This document shows positions 1 to 9,467 of a DNA stretch of 39,594 nt, piece after piece. Below the pieces are notes generated by a model. The model made no database searches and was not told the DNA's origin. It was given only the letters and a program-made list of their open reading frames with translations. Source of the stretch: Saccoglossus kowalevskii (taxonomy: Eukaryota; Hemichordata; Enteropneusta; Harrimaniidae); NCBI RefSeq assembly GCF_000003605.2, contig NW_003143494.1, positions 1 to 39,594 on the forward strand, given 5' to 3'. Numbering within the stretch: the first letter of the stretch is position 1; each line of letters opens with the position of its first letter. A program made the position numbers and the translations under genes.

Positions 1-686
1 CCAGGGAGTATCGGCAACTTCACTGCTATCTGCTGCTACTGGTAGCACCGGTACAACGGGAGTAGTTCAGGCAGTGAGCTTCAGTGGTTCCTGTTGATCA
101 GCAGGGGTTACTGCACAGCACGTCTGCATGTGTACCACAGTATAGGGTACAGCTCACTGGAGTCAGGAATCAGCGTCTCAGGATGTTATGGGACCAAGTC
201 AGGTTACCATCCTGACTAAAGATTTTCCCTTATGTCTCAACTTAAATACCTTAGTTAATTTATGGCCATGCAAATAATAAAATGTATAATACGAAATGAT
301 TGGTTATCTCGAAATAGTCGACAAATCAGTGTACAGAGGATGCCAATTTTGGTAGTGGAATAAACCACTCTTAATCCAAGCTCTACCAATTTAAAGTAGG
401 AGACTCGGGTCAATGATGTCATATCTATTTTCATTGCCAACAACACTGGGCTCAGCACATTCCAAGGTATTTCACAATCACCATGTCACTGTCTGAGACA
501 TACCATTATGCCACAGGGAGAGACAGGATGTATGTATCTCAAATTCTGCTGACAACACAATCCAGTGACTGTATCAGCGGTCTTAAAAATAAACATGTGC
601 AATGGGTTGTTGCAACGTATCCAAACATGTGCGCTTTTATTTCACACAGCCAGGGCTCTGTACTTTTAACTTACAATTTATGTCAC
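1..686. other. Left flank, non-repetitive DNA outside the satellite
   Basis: This stretch does not resemble the satellite monomer and nothing in it recurs elsewhere in the window. The first ~230 bases are richer in G+C than the rest and contain a short open frame from position 2 to the TGA at 95-97, about 31 residues rich in Ala, Gly, Ser and Thr, with no start in view. It could be the end of an exon or of a transposon gene, or chance. From about 235 on the sequence is AT-rich with AATAAA hexamers at 276-281, 359-364 and 588-593, which is unremarkable at this composition. An open frame at 483-725 crosses into the satellite, so its last ~13 residues come from repeat DNA and it is not a gene. 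I see no RNA gene, terminal inverted repeat or long terminal repeat. Confidence 0.7.
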
Positions 687-690
687 AATA
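684..690. other. Left boundary of the satellite array
   Basis: Satellite sequence starts at about 687: the flank reads ...TTTATGTCAC and then AATAGTTACAAAAATTCC, which matches every other monomer. Internal copies have TTAATTAA directly before the same AATAG, so identity is lost at once to the left of 687. There is no target-site duplication or element terminus I can recognise. The next AATAGTTAC is at 1627, so the first unit counted from this edge is a full 940 bp. Confidence 0.85.
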
Positions 691-716
691 GTTACAAAAA
701 TTCCACGATTTTCCAC

Positions 717-724
717 TATAAATA
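717..724 (+). promoter_or_regulatory. TATA-like motif TATAAATA in each unit (edge unit shown)
   Basis: CCACTATAAATAATTACC occurs in nearly every unit. TATAAATA fits the eukaryotic TATA-box consensus, but the monomer is AT-rich and I see no clear initiator about 30 bases downstream. In M10, M16 and M28 the motif is followed by TTAATTACC, and in M32 it is changed to CTGTAAATAATT. Satellite transcription is known in many animals. That this motif drives it is a guess. Confidence 0.2.
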
Positions 725-819
725 ATTACCATCACAGTGAGAAAGAATGCAGGAACGTTGCCTTATATTTTAACTGTGTGTGTTATGAAACAAAAACAAA
801 TCAACTGCTCGTTTACTAA

Positions 820-837
820 GGGAGTCTCCCATGCATG
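820..837. other. Adjacent palindromes GGGAG-T-CTCCC and CATGCATG (edge unit)
   Basis: GGGAGTCTCCC is a 5-bp inverted repeat with one central base, overlapping CATGCATG, an 8-bp palindrome. Both are present in most units but broken in several, for example M3, M4, M9, M11, M13, M23, M33, M34 and M41. They are therefore less well kept than the TGTCAT/ATGACA hairpin. No binding factor is assigned. Confidence 0.45.
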
Positions 838-1083
838 TACTAACCACGATCGATTGCGCTTTACTTTAAACGTTTGTTGTTCAGCTAACTACACAGCTGC
901 ATAGATTATTTGAAATTAAGCCGAATTGGCAGGTATTTCATGTTTTTCGATGTTTTAAAATCGTTATCGCTGGCATGAAGTACCTTCTAGAATTGACCTA
1001 TAACCTCTACATACTTGGAGAAACACTACGGTAATTTAACAGCAATTCACGAAATATTTATTTACATTTTCGAACTTTTAACT

Positions 1084-1230
1084 ATGGTAATTGTTAATAT
1101 GATATCACAGGTAACAATCCCCATTGAAAAAAACAACTTTGCAATCGCTTTTCACAACTTTGTAAGCAGTTTGTTGTCGATTTTTCGGTTGGCAGTTGTG
1201 ATAATCTGCTTATATATGAGGCATTCTTGA
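1084..1230 (+). other. Recurrent 48-codon hydrophobic open frame (shown in M1)
   Basis: From ATGGTAATTG to the TGA in CATTCTTGA the frame codes for a 48-residue peptide whose second half is hydrophobic and could span a membrane (FVSSLLSIFRLAVVIICLYM). The same frame is open from ATG to that TGA in about 32 of 41 units. M4, M18, M19 and M32 lose the TGA and run on. M16, M22, M29 and M34 are frameshifted. M38 lacks the ATG and is frameshifted. Replacement changes are common near residues 14-18 (IETTN, IEKTN, FETTN, NETTN). I see no sign that it is a gene and no family resemblance; most likely it is open by chance and kept so by array homogeneity. Confidence 0.25.
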
Positions 1231-1268
1231 TACGTTTACTTAATGTTTTCGAAATTTAACAGCGGGGG

Positions 1269-1284
1269 TGTCATGGCAATGACA
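1269..1284. other. Conserved short hairpin in every unit (shown in M1)
   Basis: TGTCAT and ATGACA form a perfect 6-bp inverted repeat around a four-base loop, GGCA here and GGCG in haplotype I copies. Both arms are intact in 38 of 41 units by my reading. M10 and M28 share a changed left arm (TATAAT) and M33 has one mismatch in the right arm. The common A/G difference lies in the loop and leaves the stem unaffected. A role as a protein-binding dyad or RNA hairpin is inference. Confidence 0.6.
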
Positions 1285-1497
1285 TAGGTTAAATATACAA
1301 GCAACTCCGCCAACATTTCCTTCGATTTTTCCAACATTGCACGCTGTTTTATAACATTTTACAGTCAGTTCATGTAACCTATAGGTTGCTATCAACTAGC
1401 ATTTATTAAATTTGTCGACTTTACAGCTGCGCGTTTCTATATGCCAACAACTTACGTCATATATACCGATATATCTACCAAAGTTTCAATAACTTAG

Positions 1498-1530
1498 CAC
1501 AACTTTGCCATCACTTTGAACAACTTTGCC
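1498..1530 (+). repeat. Short internal repeat of CAACTTTG (shown in M1)
   Basis: CACAACTTTGCC, TCACTTTGAA and CAACTTTGCC follow one another here. Two more CAACTTTG copies lie at 1134-1162 within the same unit. The spacing suggests the monomer partly grew from shorter repeats, or that a factor binds repeatedly. The cluster is conserved in nearly all units. Confidence 0.5.
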
Positions 1531-1922
1531 CGGTGTGTTAACAGCTTAAAACCCACTACGTGCCGATAGCATCTACAACTTGTTCTTGGAAATTAGAAAA
1601 AAAATTGAAAACTTTTCCTTAATTAAAATAGTTACAAAAATTCCACGATTTTCCACTATAAATAATTACCATCACAGTGAGAAAGAATGCAGGAACGTTG
1701 CCTTATATTTTAACTGTGTGTGTTATGAAACAAAAAAAAAGATCAACTGCTCGTTTACTCAGGGAGTCTCCCATGCATGTACTAACCACGATCGATTGCG
1801 CTTTACTTTAAACGTTTGTTGTTCAGCTAATTACACAGCTTCATAGATTATTTGAAATTAAGCCGAATTGGCAGGTATTTCATTTTTTTTGATGTTTTAA
1901 AATCGTTATTGCTGGCATGAAG

Positions 1923-2866
1923 TACCTTCTAGAATTGACCTATAACCTCTACATACTTGGAGTAACACTACGGTAATTTAACAGCAATTCACGAAATATT
2001 TATTTACATTTTCGAACTTTTAACTATGGTAATTGTTAATATGATATCACAGGTAACAATTCCGATTGAAACAACCAACTTTGCAATCGCTTTTCACAAC
2101 TTTGTAAGCAGTTTGTTGTCGATTTTTCGGTTGGCAGTTGTGATAATCTGCTTATATATGACGCATTTTTGATACATTTACTTAATGTTTTCGAAATTTA
2201 ACTGTGGGGGTGTCATGGCGATGACATAGGTTAAATATACAAGCAACTCCGCCAACATTTCCTTCGATTTTTCCAACATTGCACGCTGTTTTCTAACATT
2301 TTACAGTCAGTTCATATGAAAATCTAAAGGTTGCTTTCAACTAGCATTTATTAAATTTGTCGACTTTACAGCTGCGCGTTTCTATATGCCAACAACTTAG
2401 GCCATATATACCGATATATCTACCAAAGTTTCAATAACTTAGCACAACTTTGCCATCACTTTGAACAACTTTGCCCGGTGTGTTAACAGCTTAAAACCCA
2501 CTACGTGCCGATAGCATCTACAACTTGTTCTTGGTAATTAGAAAAAAATTGAAAACTTTTCCTTAATTAAAATAGTTACAAAAATTCCACGATTTTCCAC
2601 TATAAATAATTACCATCACAGCGAGAAAGAATGCAGGAACGTTGCCTTATATTTTAACTGTGTGTGTTATGAAACCAAAAAAAAAATCAACTGCTCGTTT
2701 ACTCAGGGAGTCTCCCATGCATGTACTAACCACGATCGATTGCGTTTTACTTTAAACGTTTGTTGTTCAGCTAACTACACAGCTGCATAGATTATTTCAA
2801 ATTAAGCCGAATTGGCAGGTATTTCATGTTTTTCGATGTTTTAAAATCGTTATCGCTGGCATGAAG
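1923..2866 (+). repeat. Satellite monomer M2 (944 bp)
   Basis: Haplotype I, with CTGTGGGGG in place of CTGCGGGGG. Other private changes are ATGACGCATTTTTG, CATATGAAAATCTAAAGG, TTAGGCCAT and TTGGTAATTAG. Confidence 0.96.
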
Positions 2867-3810
2867 TACCTTCTAGAATTGACCTATAACCTCTACATAC
2901 TTGGAGTAACACTACGGTAATTTAACAGCAATTCACGAAATATTTATTTACATTTTCGAACTTTTAACTATGGTAATTGTTAATATGATATCACAGGTAA
3001 CAATCCCGATTGAAACAACCAACTTTGCAATCGCTTTTCACAACTTTGTAAGCAGTTTGTTGTCGATTTTTCGGTTGGCAGTTGTGATAATCTGCTTATA
3101 TATGAGGCATTCTTGATACATTTACTTAATGTTTTCGAAATTTAACTGCGGGGTGTCATGGCGATGACATAGGTTAAATATACAAGCAATTCCGCCAACA
3201 TTTCTTTCGCTTTTTCCAACATTGCACGCTGTTTTCTAACATTTTACAGTACAGTTCATGTGAAAATCTATAAGTTGCTTTCAACTAGCATTTATTCAAT
3301 TTGTCGACTTTACAGCTGCGCGTTTCTATATGCCAACAACTTAGGTCATATATACCGATATATCTACCAAAGTTTCAATAACTTAGCACAACTTTGCCAT
3401 CACTTTGAACAACTTTGCCCGGTGTGTTAACAGCTTAAAACGCAGTACGTGCCGATAGCATCTACAACTTGTTCTTGGAAATTAGAAAAAAATTGAAAAC
3501 TTTTCCTTAATTAAAATAGTTACAAACACTCCACGATTTTCCACTATAAATAATTGCTATCACAGTGAGAAAGAATGCAGAAACGTTGCCTTATATTTTA
3601 ACTGTGTGTTTTATGAAACAAAAAAAAAATCAACTGCTCGTTTACTCAGGGAGACTCACATGCAATGTACTAACCACGATTCAATGCGCTTTACTTTAAA
3701 CAATTGTTGTTCAGCTAACTACACAGCTGTATAGATTATTTGAAATTAAGCCGAATTGGCAGGTATTTCATGTTTTTCGATGTTTTAAAATCGTTATCGC
3801 TGGCATGAAG
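2867..3810 (+). repeat. Satellite monomer M3 (944 bp)
   Basis: Haplotype I with one G fewer in the G-run. The right third is unusually divergent: ACAAACACTCC, AATTGCTATCAC, GCAGAAACG, GGGAGACTCACATGCAATG and GATTCAATGCG. The GGGAG/CTCCC palindrome is lost here. Confidence 0.96.
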
Positions 3811-4753
3811 TACCTTCTAGAATTGACCTATAACTTTTACATACTTGGAGTAACACTACGGTAATTTAACAGCAATTCACGAAATATTTATTTACATTTT
3901 CGAACTTTTAACTATGGTAATTGTTAATATGATATCACAGGTAACAATCCCGTTTGAAACAACCAACTTTGCAATCTCATTTCACAACTTTGTAAGCAGT
4001 TTGTTGTCGATTTTTCGGTTGGTAGTTGTGATAATCTGCTTATATATGAGGCACTCTTCATACGTTTACTTAATATTTTCGAAATTTAACAGCGGGGGTG
4101 TCATGGCAATGACATAGGTTAAATATACAAGCAATTCCGCCAACATTTCCTTCGCTTTTCCCAACATTGAACGCTGTTTTCTAACATTTTACAGTCAGTT
4201 CATGTGGAAATCTATAGGTTGCTTTCAACTAGCATTTATTAAATTTGTCGACTTTACAGCTGCGCGTTTCTATATGCCAACAACTTAGGTCATATATACC
4301 GATATATCTACCAAAGTTTCAATAACTTAACACAACTTTGCCATCACTTTGAACAACTTTGCCCGGTGTGTTAACAGCTTAAAACCCACTACGTGCCGAT
4401 AGCATCTACAACTTGTTCTTGGAAATTAGAAAAAAAATGAAAACTTTTCCTTAATTAAAATAGTTACAAAAATTCCACGATTTTCCACTATAAATAATTA
4501 CCATCACAGTGAGAAAGAATGCAGAAACGTTGCCTTATATTTTAACTGTGTGTGTTATGAAACAAAAAAAAAATCAATTGCTCATTTACTCAGCGAGTCT
4601 CCCATGCATGTACTAAGCACGATCGATTGCGTTTTACTTAAAACGTTTGTTGTTCAGCTAACTACACAGCTGCATATATTATTTAAAATTAAGCCGAATT
4701 GGCAGGTATTTCATGTTTTTCTATGTTTTAAAATCGTTATCGCTGGCATGAAG
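3811..4753 (+). repeat. Satellite monomer M4 (943 bp)
   Basis: Haplotype II. CGTTTGAAAC, CAATCTCATTTC and TTGGTAGTTG are shared with M19, 15 units away. CTCTTCATAC removes the usual TGA of the small open frame, so that frame runs on to 67 residues. Also CAGCGAGTCTCCC. Confidence 0.96.
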
Positions 4754-5696
4754 TACCTTCTAGAATTGACCTATAACCTCTACATACTTGGACTAACACT
4801 ACGGTAATTTAACAGCAATTCACGAAATATTTATTTATATTTTCGAACTTTTAACTATGGTAATTGTTAATATGATATCACAGGTAACAATCCCGATTGA
4901 AACAACCAACTTTGCAATCGCTTTTCACAACTTTGTAAGCAGTTTGTTGTCGATTTTTCGGTTGGCAGTTGTGATAATCTGCTTATATATGAGGCATTCT
5001 TGATACATTTACTTAATGTTTTCGAAATTTAACTGCGGGGGTGTCATGGCAATGACATAGGTTAAATATACAAGCAACTCCGCCAACATTTCCTTCGCTT
5101 TTTCCAACATTGCACGCTGTTTTCTAACATTTTACAGTCAGTTCATGTGAAAATCTATAGGTTGCTTTCAACTAGCATTTATTAAATTTGTCGACTTTAC
5201 AGCTGCGGGTTTCTATATGCCAACAACTTAGGTCATATATACCGATATATCTACCAAAGTTTCAATAACTTAGCATAACTTTTCCATCATTTTGAACAAC
5301 TTTGCCCGGTGTGTTAACAGCTTAAAACCCAGCACGTGCCGATAGCATCTACAACTTGTTCTTGGAAATTAGAAAAAAAAATGAAAAATTTTCCTTAATT
5401 AAAATAGTTACAACAATTCCACGATTTTCCACTATAAATAATTACCATCACAGTGAGAAAGAATGCAGGAACGTTGCCTTATATTTTAACTGTGTGTGTT
5501 ATGAAACAAAAACAAATCAACTGCTCGTTTACTCAGGGAGTCTCCCATGCATGTACGAACCACGATCGATTGCGCTTTACTTTAAACATTTGTTGTTCAG
5601 CTAACTACACAGCTGCATAGATTATTTAAAATTAAGCCGAATTGGCAGGTATTTCATGTTTTTCGATGTTTTAAAATCGTTATCGCTGGCATGAAG
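4754..5696 (+). repeat. Satellite monomer M5 (943 bp)
   Basis: Mixed haplotype (I, I, II from left to right). Private changes: TTGGACTAAC, CTGCGGGTTTC, AGCATAACTTTTCCATCA and CCCAGCACGTGCC, which creates a CACGTG palindrome by chance. Confidence 0.96.
4881..5137 (+). other. Splice-site-like pair, 254-base pseudo-intron (shown in M5)
   Basis: CAG|GTAACA resembles a 5' splice site and TTTTCTAACATTTTACAG| resembles a 3' splice site. They lie 254 bases apart in the same order in most units. The CTAAC that would be the branch point is only about 10 bases from the AG, closer than usual. If the satellite is transcribed these could act as cryptic sites. There is no exon that codes for anything, so this is a description of motifs rather than an intron call. 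Confidence 0.2.
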
Positions 5697-6638
5697 TACC
5701 TTCTAGAATTGACCTATAACCTCTACATACTTGGAGTAACACTACGGTAATTTAACAGCAATTCACGAAATATTTATTTACATTTTCGAATTTTTAACTA
5801 TGGTAATTGTTAATATGATATCACAGGTAACAATCCCGATTGAAACAACCAACTTTGCAATCGCTTTTCACAACTTTGTAAGCAGTTTGTTGTCGATTTT
5901 TCGGTTGGCAGTTGTGATAATCTGCTTATATATGAGGCATTCTTGATACATTTATTAATGTTTTCGAAATTTAACTGCGGGGGTGTCATGGCGATGACAT
6001 AGGTTAAATATACAAGCAACTCCGCCAACATTTCCTTCGCTTTTTCCAACATTGCACGCTGTTTTCTAACATTTTACAGTCAGTTCATGTGAAAATCTAT
6101 AGGTTGCTTTCAACTAGCATTTATTAAATTTGTCGACTTTACAGCTGCGCGTTTCTATATGCCAACAACTTAGGTCATATATACCGATATATCTACCAAA
6201 GTTTCAATAACTTAGCATAACTTTGCCATCACTTTGAACAACTTCGCCCGGTGTGTTAACAGCTTAAAACCCAGTACGTGCCGATAGCATCTACAACTTG
6301 TTCTTGGAAATTAGAAAAAAAATGAAAACTTTTCCTTAATTAAAATAGTTACAAAAATTCCACGCTTTTCCACTATAAATAATTACCATCACAGTGAGAA
6401 AGAATGAAGGAACGTTGCCTTATATTTTAACTGTGTGTGTTATGAAACAAATAAAAAATCAACTGCTCGTTTACTCAGGGAGTCTCCCATGCATGTACTA
6501 ACCACGATCGATTGCGCTTTAATTTAAACGTTTGTTGTTCAGCTAACTACACAGATGCATAGATTATTTAAAATTAAGCCGAATTGGCAGGTATTTCATG
6601 TTTTTCGATGTTTTAAAATCGTTATCGCTGGCATGAAG
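5697..6638 (+). repeat. Satellite monomer M6 (942 bp)
   Basis: Haplotype I. One base is missing in TTTATTAATGTTT. Private changes: AACTTCGCCCGG, CACGCTTTTCC, AATGAAGGAAC, CAAATAAAAAATC and ACAGATGCATAG. Confidence 0.96.
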
Positions 6639-7582
6639 TACCTTCTAGAATTGACCTATAACCTCTACATACTTGGAGTAACACTCCGGTCATTTAACAG
6701 CAATTCACGAAAATATTTATTTACATTTTCGAACTTTTAACTATGGTAATTGTTAATATGATATCACAGGTAACAATCCCGATTGAAACAACCAACTTTG
6801 CAATCGCTTTTCACAACTTTGTAAGCAGTTTGTTGTCGATTTTTCGGTTGGCAGTTGTGATAATCTGCTTATATATGAGTCATTCTTGATACATTTACTT
6901 AATGTTTTCGAAATTTAACTGCGGGGGTGTCATGGCGATGACATAGGTTAAATATACAAGCAACTCCGCCAACATTTCCTTCGCTTTTTCCAACATTGCA
7001 CGCTGTTTTCTAACATTTTACAGTCAGTTCATGTGAAAATCTATAGGTTGCTTTCAACCTACATTTATTAAATTTGTCGACTTTACAGCTGCGCGTTTCT
7101 ATATGCCAACAACTTAGGTCATATATACCGATATATCTACCAAAGTTTCAATAACTTAGCACAACTTTGCCATCACTTTGAACAACTTTGCCTGGTGTGT
7201 TAACAGCTTGAAACCCACTACGTGCCGATAGCATCTACAACTTGTTCTTGGAAATTAGAAAAAAATTGAGAACTTTTCCTTAATTAAAATAGTTACAAAA
7301 ATTCCACGATTTTCCACTATAAATAATTACCATCACAGTGAGAAAGAATGCAAGAACGTTGCCTTATATTTTAACTGTGTGTGGTATGAACCCAAAAAAA
7401 AATCAACTGCTCGTTTACTCAGGGAGTCTCCCATGCATGTACTAAACACGATCGATTGCGCTTTATTTTAAACGCTTGTTGTTCAGCTAACTACACAGCT
7501 GCATAGATTATTTGAAATTAAGCCGAATTGGCAGGTATTTCATGATTTTCAATGTTTTAAAATCGTTATCGCTGGCATGAAG
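6639..7582 (+). repeat. Satellite monomer M7 (944 bp)
   Basis: Haplotype I. The left part has private CACTCCGGTCATTT, CACGAAAATATTT (+1) and TGCCTGGTGTG. The right part (about 7250-7582) carries ATTGAGAAC, GTATGAACCC, CTAAACACG, AAACGCTTG and CATGATTTTC, shared with the right part of M26, 19 units away. Confidence 0.96.
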
Positions 7583-8524
7583 TACCTTCTAGAATTGACC
7601 TATAACCTCTACATACTTGGAGTAAAACCACGGTAATTTAACAGCAATTCACGAAATATTTATTTACATTTTCGAACTTTTAACTATGGTAATTGTTAAT
7701 ATCATATCACAGGTAACAATCCCGATTGAAACAACCAACTTTGCAATCGCTTTTCACAACTTTGTAAGCAGTTTGTTGTCGATTTTTCGGTTGGCAGTTG
7801 TGATAATCTGCTTATATATGAGGCATTCTTGATACGTTTACTTAATGTTTTCGAAATTTAACAGCAGGGGTGTCATGGCAATGACATAGGTTAAATATAC
7901 AAGCAACTCCGCCAACATTTCCTTCGCTTTTTCCAACATTGCACGCTGTTTTCTAACATTTTACAGACAGTCCATGTGACATCTATAGGTTGCTTTCAAC
8001 TAGCATTTATTAAATTTGTCGACTTTACAGCTGCGCGTTTCTATATGCCAACAACTTAGGTCATATATACCGATATATCTACCAAAGTTTCAATAACTTA
8101 GCACAACTTTGCCATCACTTTGAACAACTTTGCCCGGTGTGTTAACAGCTTAAAACCCACTACGTGCCGATAGCATCTACAACTTGTTCTTGGAAATTAG
8201 AAAAAAATTGAGAACTTTTCCTTAATTAAAATAGTTACAAAAATTCCACGATTTTCCACTATAAATAATTACCATCACAGTAAGAAAGAATGCAAGAACG
8301 TTGCCTTATATTTTAACTGTGTGTGTTATGAAACAAAAAAAAAATCAACTGCTCGTTTACTCAGGGAGTCTCCCATGCATGTACTAACCACGATCGATTG
8401 CGCTTTACTTTAAACGTTCGTTGTTCAGCTAACTACACAGCTGCATAGATTATTTGAAATTAAGCCGAATTGGCAGGTATTTCATGTTTTTCGATGTTTT
8501 AAAATAGTTATCGCTGGCATGAAG
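7583..8524 (+). repeat. Satellite monomer M8 (942 bp)
   Basis: Haplotype II with CAGCAGGGG. AGTAAAACCACGG, AATATCATATCAC and CAGACAGTCCATGTGACATC are shared with M27, an exact 19-unit offset (17906 bp). At the right end, CAGTAAGAAAG and AAAATAGTTATCG are private. Confidence 0.96.
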
Positions 8525-9467
8525 TACCTTCTAGAATTGACCTATAACCTCTACATACTTGGAGTAACACTACGGTAATTTAACAGCAATTCACGAAATA
8601 TTTATTTACATTTTCGAACTTTTAACTATGGTAATTGTTAATATGATATCACAGATAACAATCCCGATTGAAACAACCAACTTTGCAATCGCTTTTCACA
8701 ACTTTGTAAGCAGTTTGTTGTCGATTTTTCGGTTGGCAGTTGTGATAATCTGCTTATATATGAGGCATTCTTGATACGTTTACTTAATGTTTTCGAAATT
8801 TAACAGCGGGGGTGTCATGGCAATGACATAGGTTAAATATACAAGCAACTCCGCCAACATTTCCTTCGATTTTTCCCAACATTGCACGCTGTTTTTCTAA
8901 CATTTTACAGTCAGTTCATGTGAAAATCTATAGGTTGCTTTCAACTAGCATTTATTAAATTTGTCGACTTTACAGCTGCGCGTTTCTATATGCCAACAAC
9001 TTAGGTCATATATACCGATATATCTACAAAAGTTTCAATAACTTTGCATAACTTTGCCATCACTTTGAACAACTTTGCCCGGTGTGTTAACAGCTTAAAA
9101 CCCAGTACGTGCCGATAGCATCTACAACTTGTTCTTGGAAATTAGAAAAAAATTGAAAACTTTTCCTTAATTAAAATAGTTACAAAAATTCCACGATTTT
9201 CCACTATAAATAATTACCATCACAGTGAGAAAGAATGCAGGAACGTTGCCTTATATTTTAACTGTGTGTGTTATGAAACAAAAAAAATCAACTGCTCGTT
9301 TACTCAAGAGGTCTCCCATGCATGTACTAACCACGATGGATTGTGCTTTACTTTAAACGTTTGTTGTTCAGCTAACTACACAGCTGCATAGATTATTTGA
9401 AATTAAGCCGAATTGGCAGGTATTTCATTTTTTTCGATGTTTTAAAATCGTTATCGCTGGCATGAAG
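8525..9467 (+). repeat. Satellite monomer M9 (943 bp)
   Basis: Haplotype II. It has no counterpart between M27 and M28, the copies matching its two neighbours M8 and M10. Private changes: TTTTTCCCAACATT, TCTACAAAAG, ACTTTGCATAAC, CTCAAGAGGTCTCCC (palindrome lost) and GATGGATTGTGC. Confidence 0.96.

Larger units (their letters stand above)
687..980 (+). repeat. Edge part-monomer (M0), cut by the chosen phase
   Basis: This is the portion of the first unit before the first landmark. It matches internal copies closely and is not degenerate. It carries CAAAAACAAATC and TTTACTAAGGG, a pair shared with M15 (14933-14960), exactly 15 units away. Confidence 0.93.
981..1922 (+). repeat. Satellite monomer M1 (942 bp)
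   Basis: Haplotype II. Rare markers CCCCATTGAAAAAAAC, TTTTATAACATTTT, CATGTAACCTATAGG (three bases shorter than usual) and TTACGTCAT are shared with M17, 16 units to the right. The second A-run has an extra G, giving AAAAGATCAAC. Confidence 0.96.

Noticed and set aside
483-725. 80-residue open frame at the array edge
   Set aside because: It crosses from flank into satellite at 687, so its C-terminal part is repeat DNA. Its composition and lack of any motif suggest chance.
1526-1550. CENP-B box at CCCGGTGTGTTAACAGC or near TTCGAAATTTAACTGCGGGG
   Set aside because: Neither site fits TTCGnnnnAnnCGGG on either strand. The first lacks the TTCG half and the second has the wrong spacing.
687-1626. 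Excess of perfect palindromes (TTCTAGAA, TTAATTAA, AAACGTTT, TTTTAAAA, GATATATC, AAATATTT, CATGCATG)
   Set aside because: About seven 8-bp palindromes per unit is close to the four to five expected by chance in 940 bp at this base composition.
5331-5342. CACGTG E-box in M5
   Set aside because: It is produced by a single substitution in one unit; other copies read AGTACGTGCC or ACTACGTGCC.
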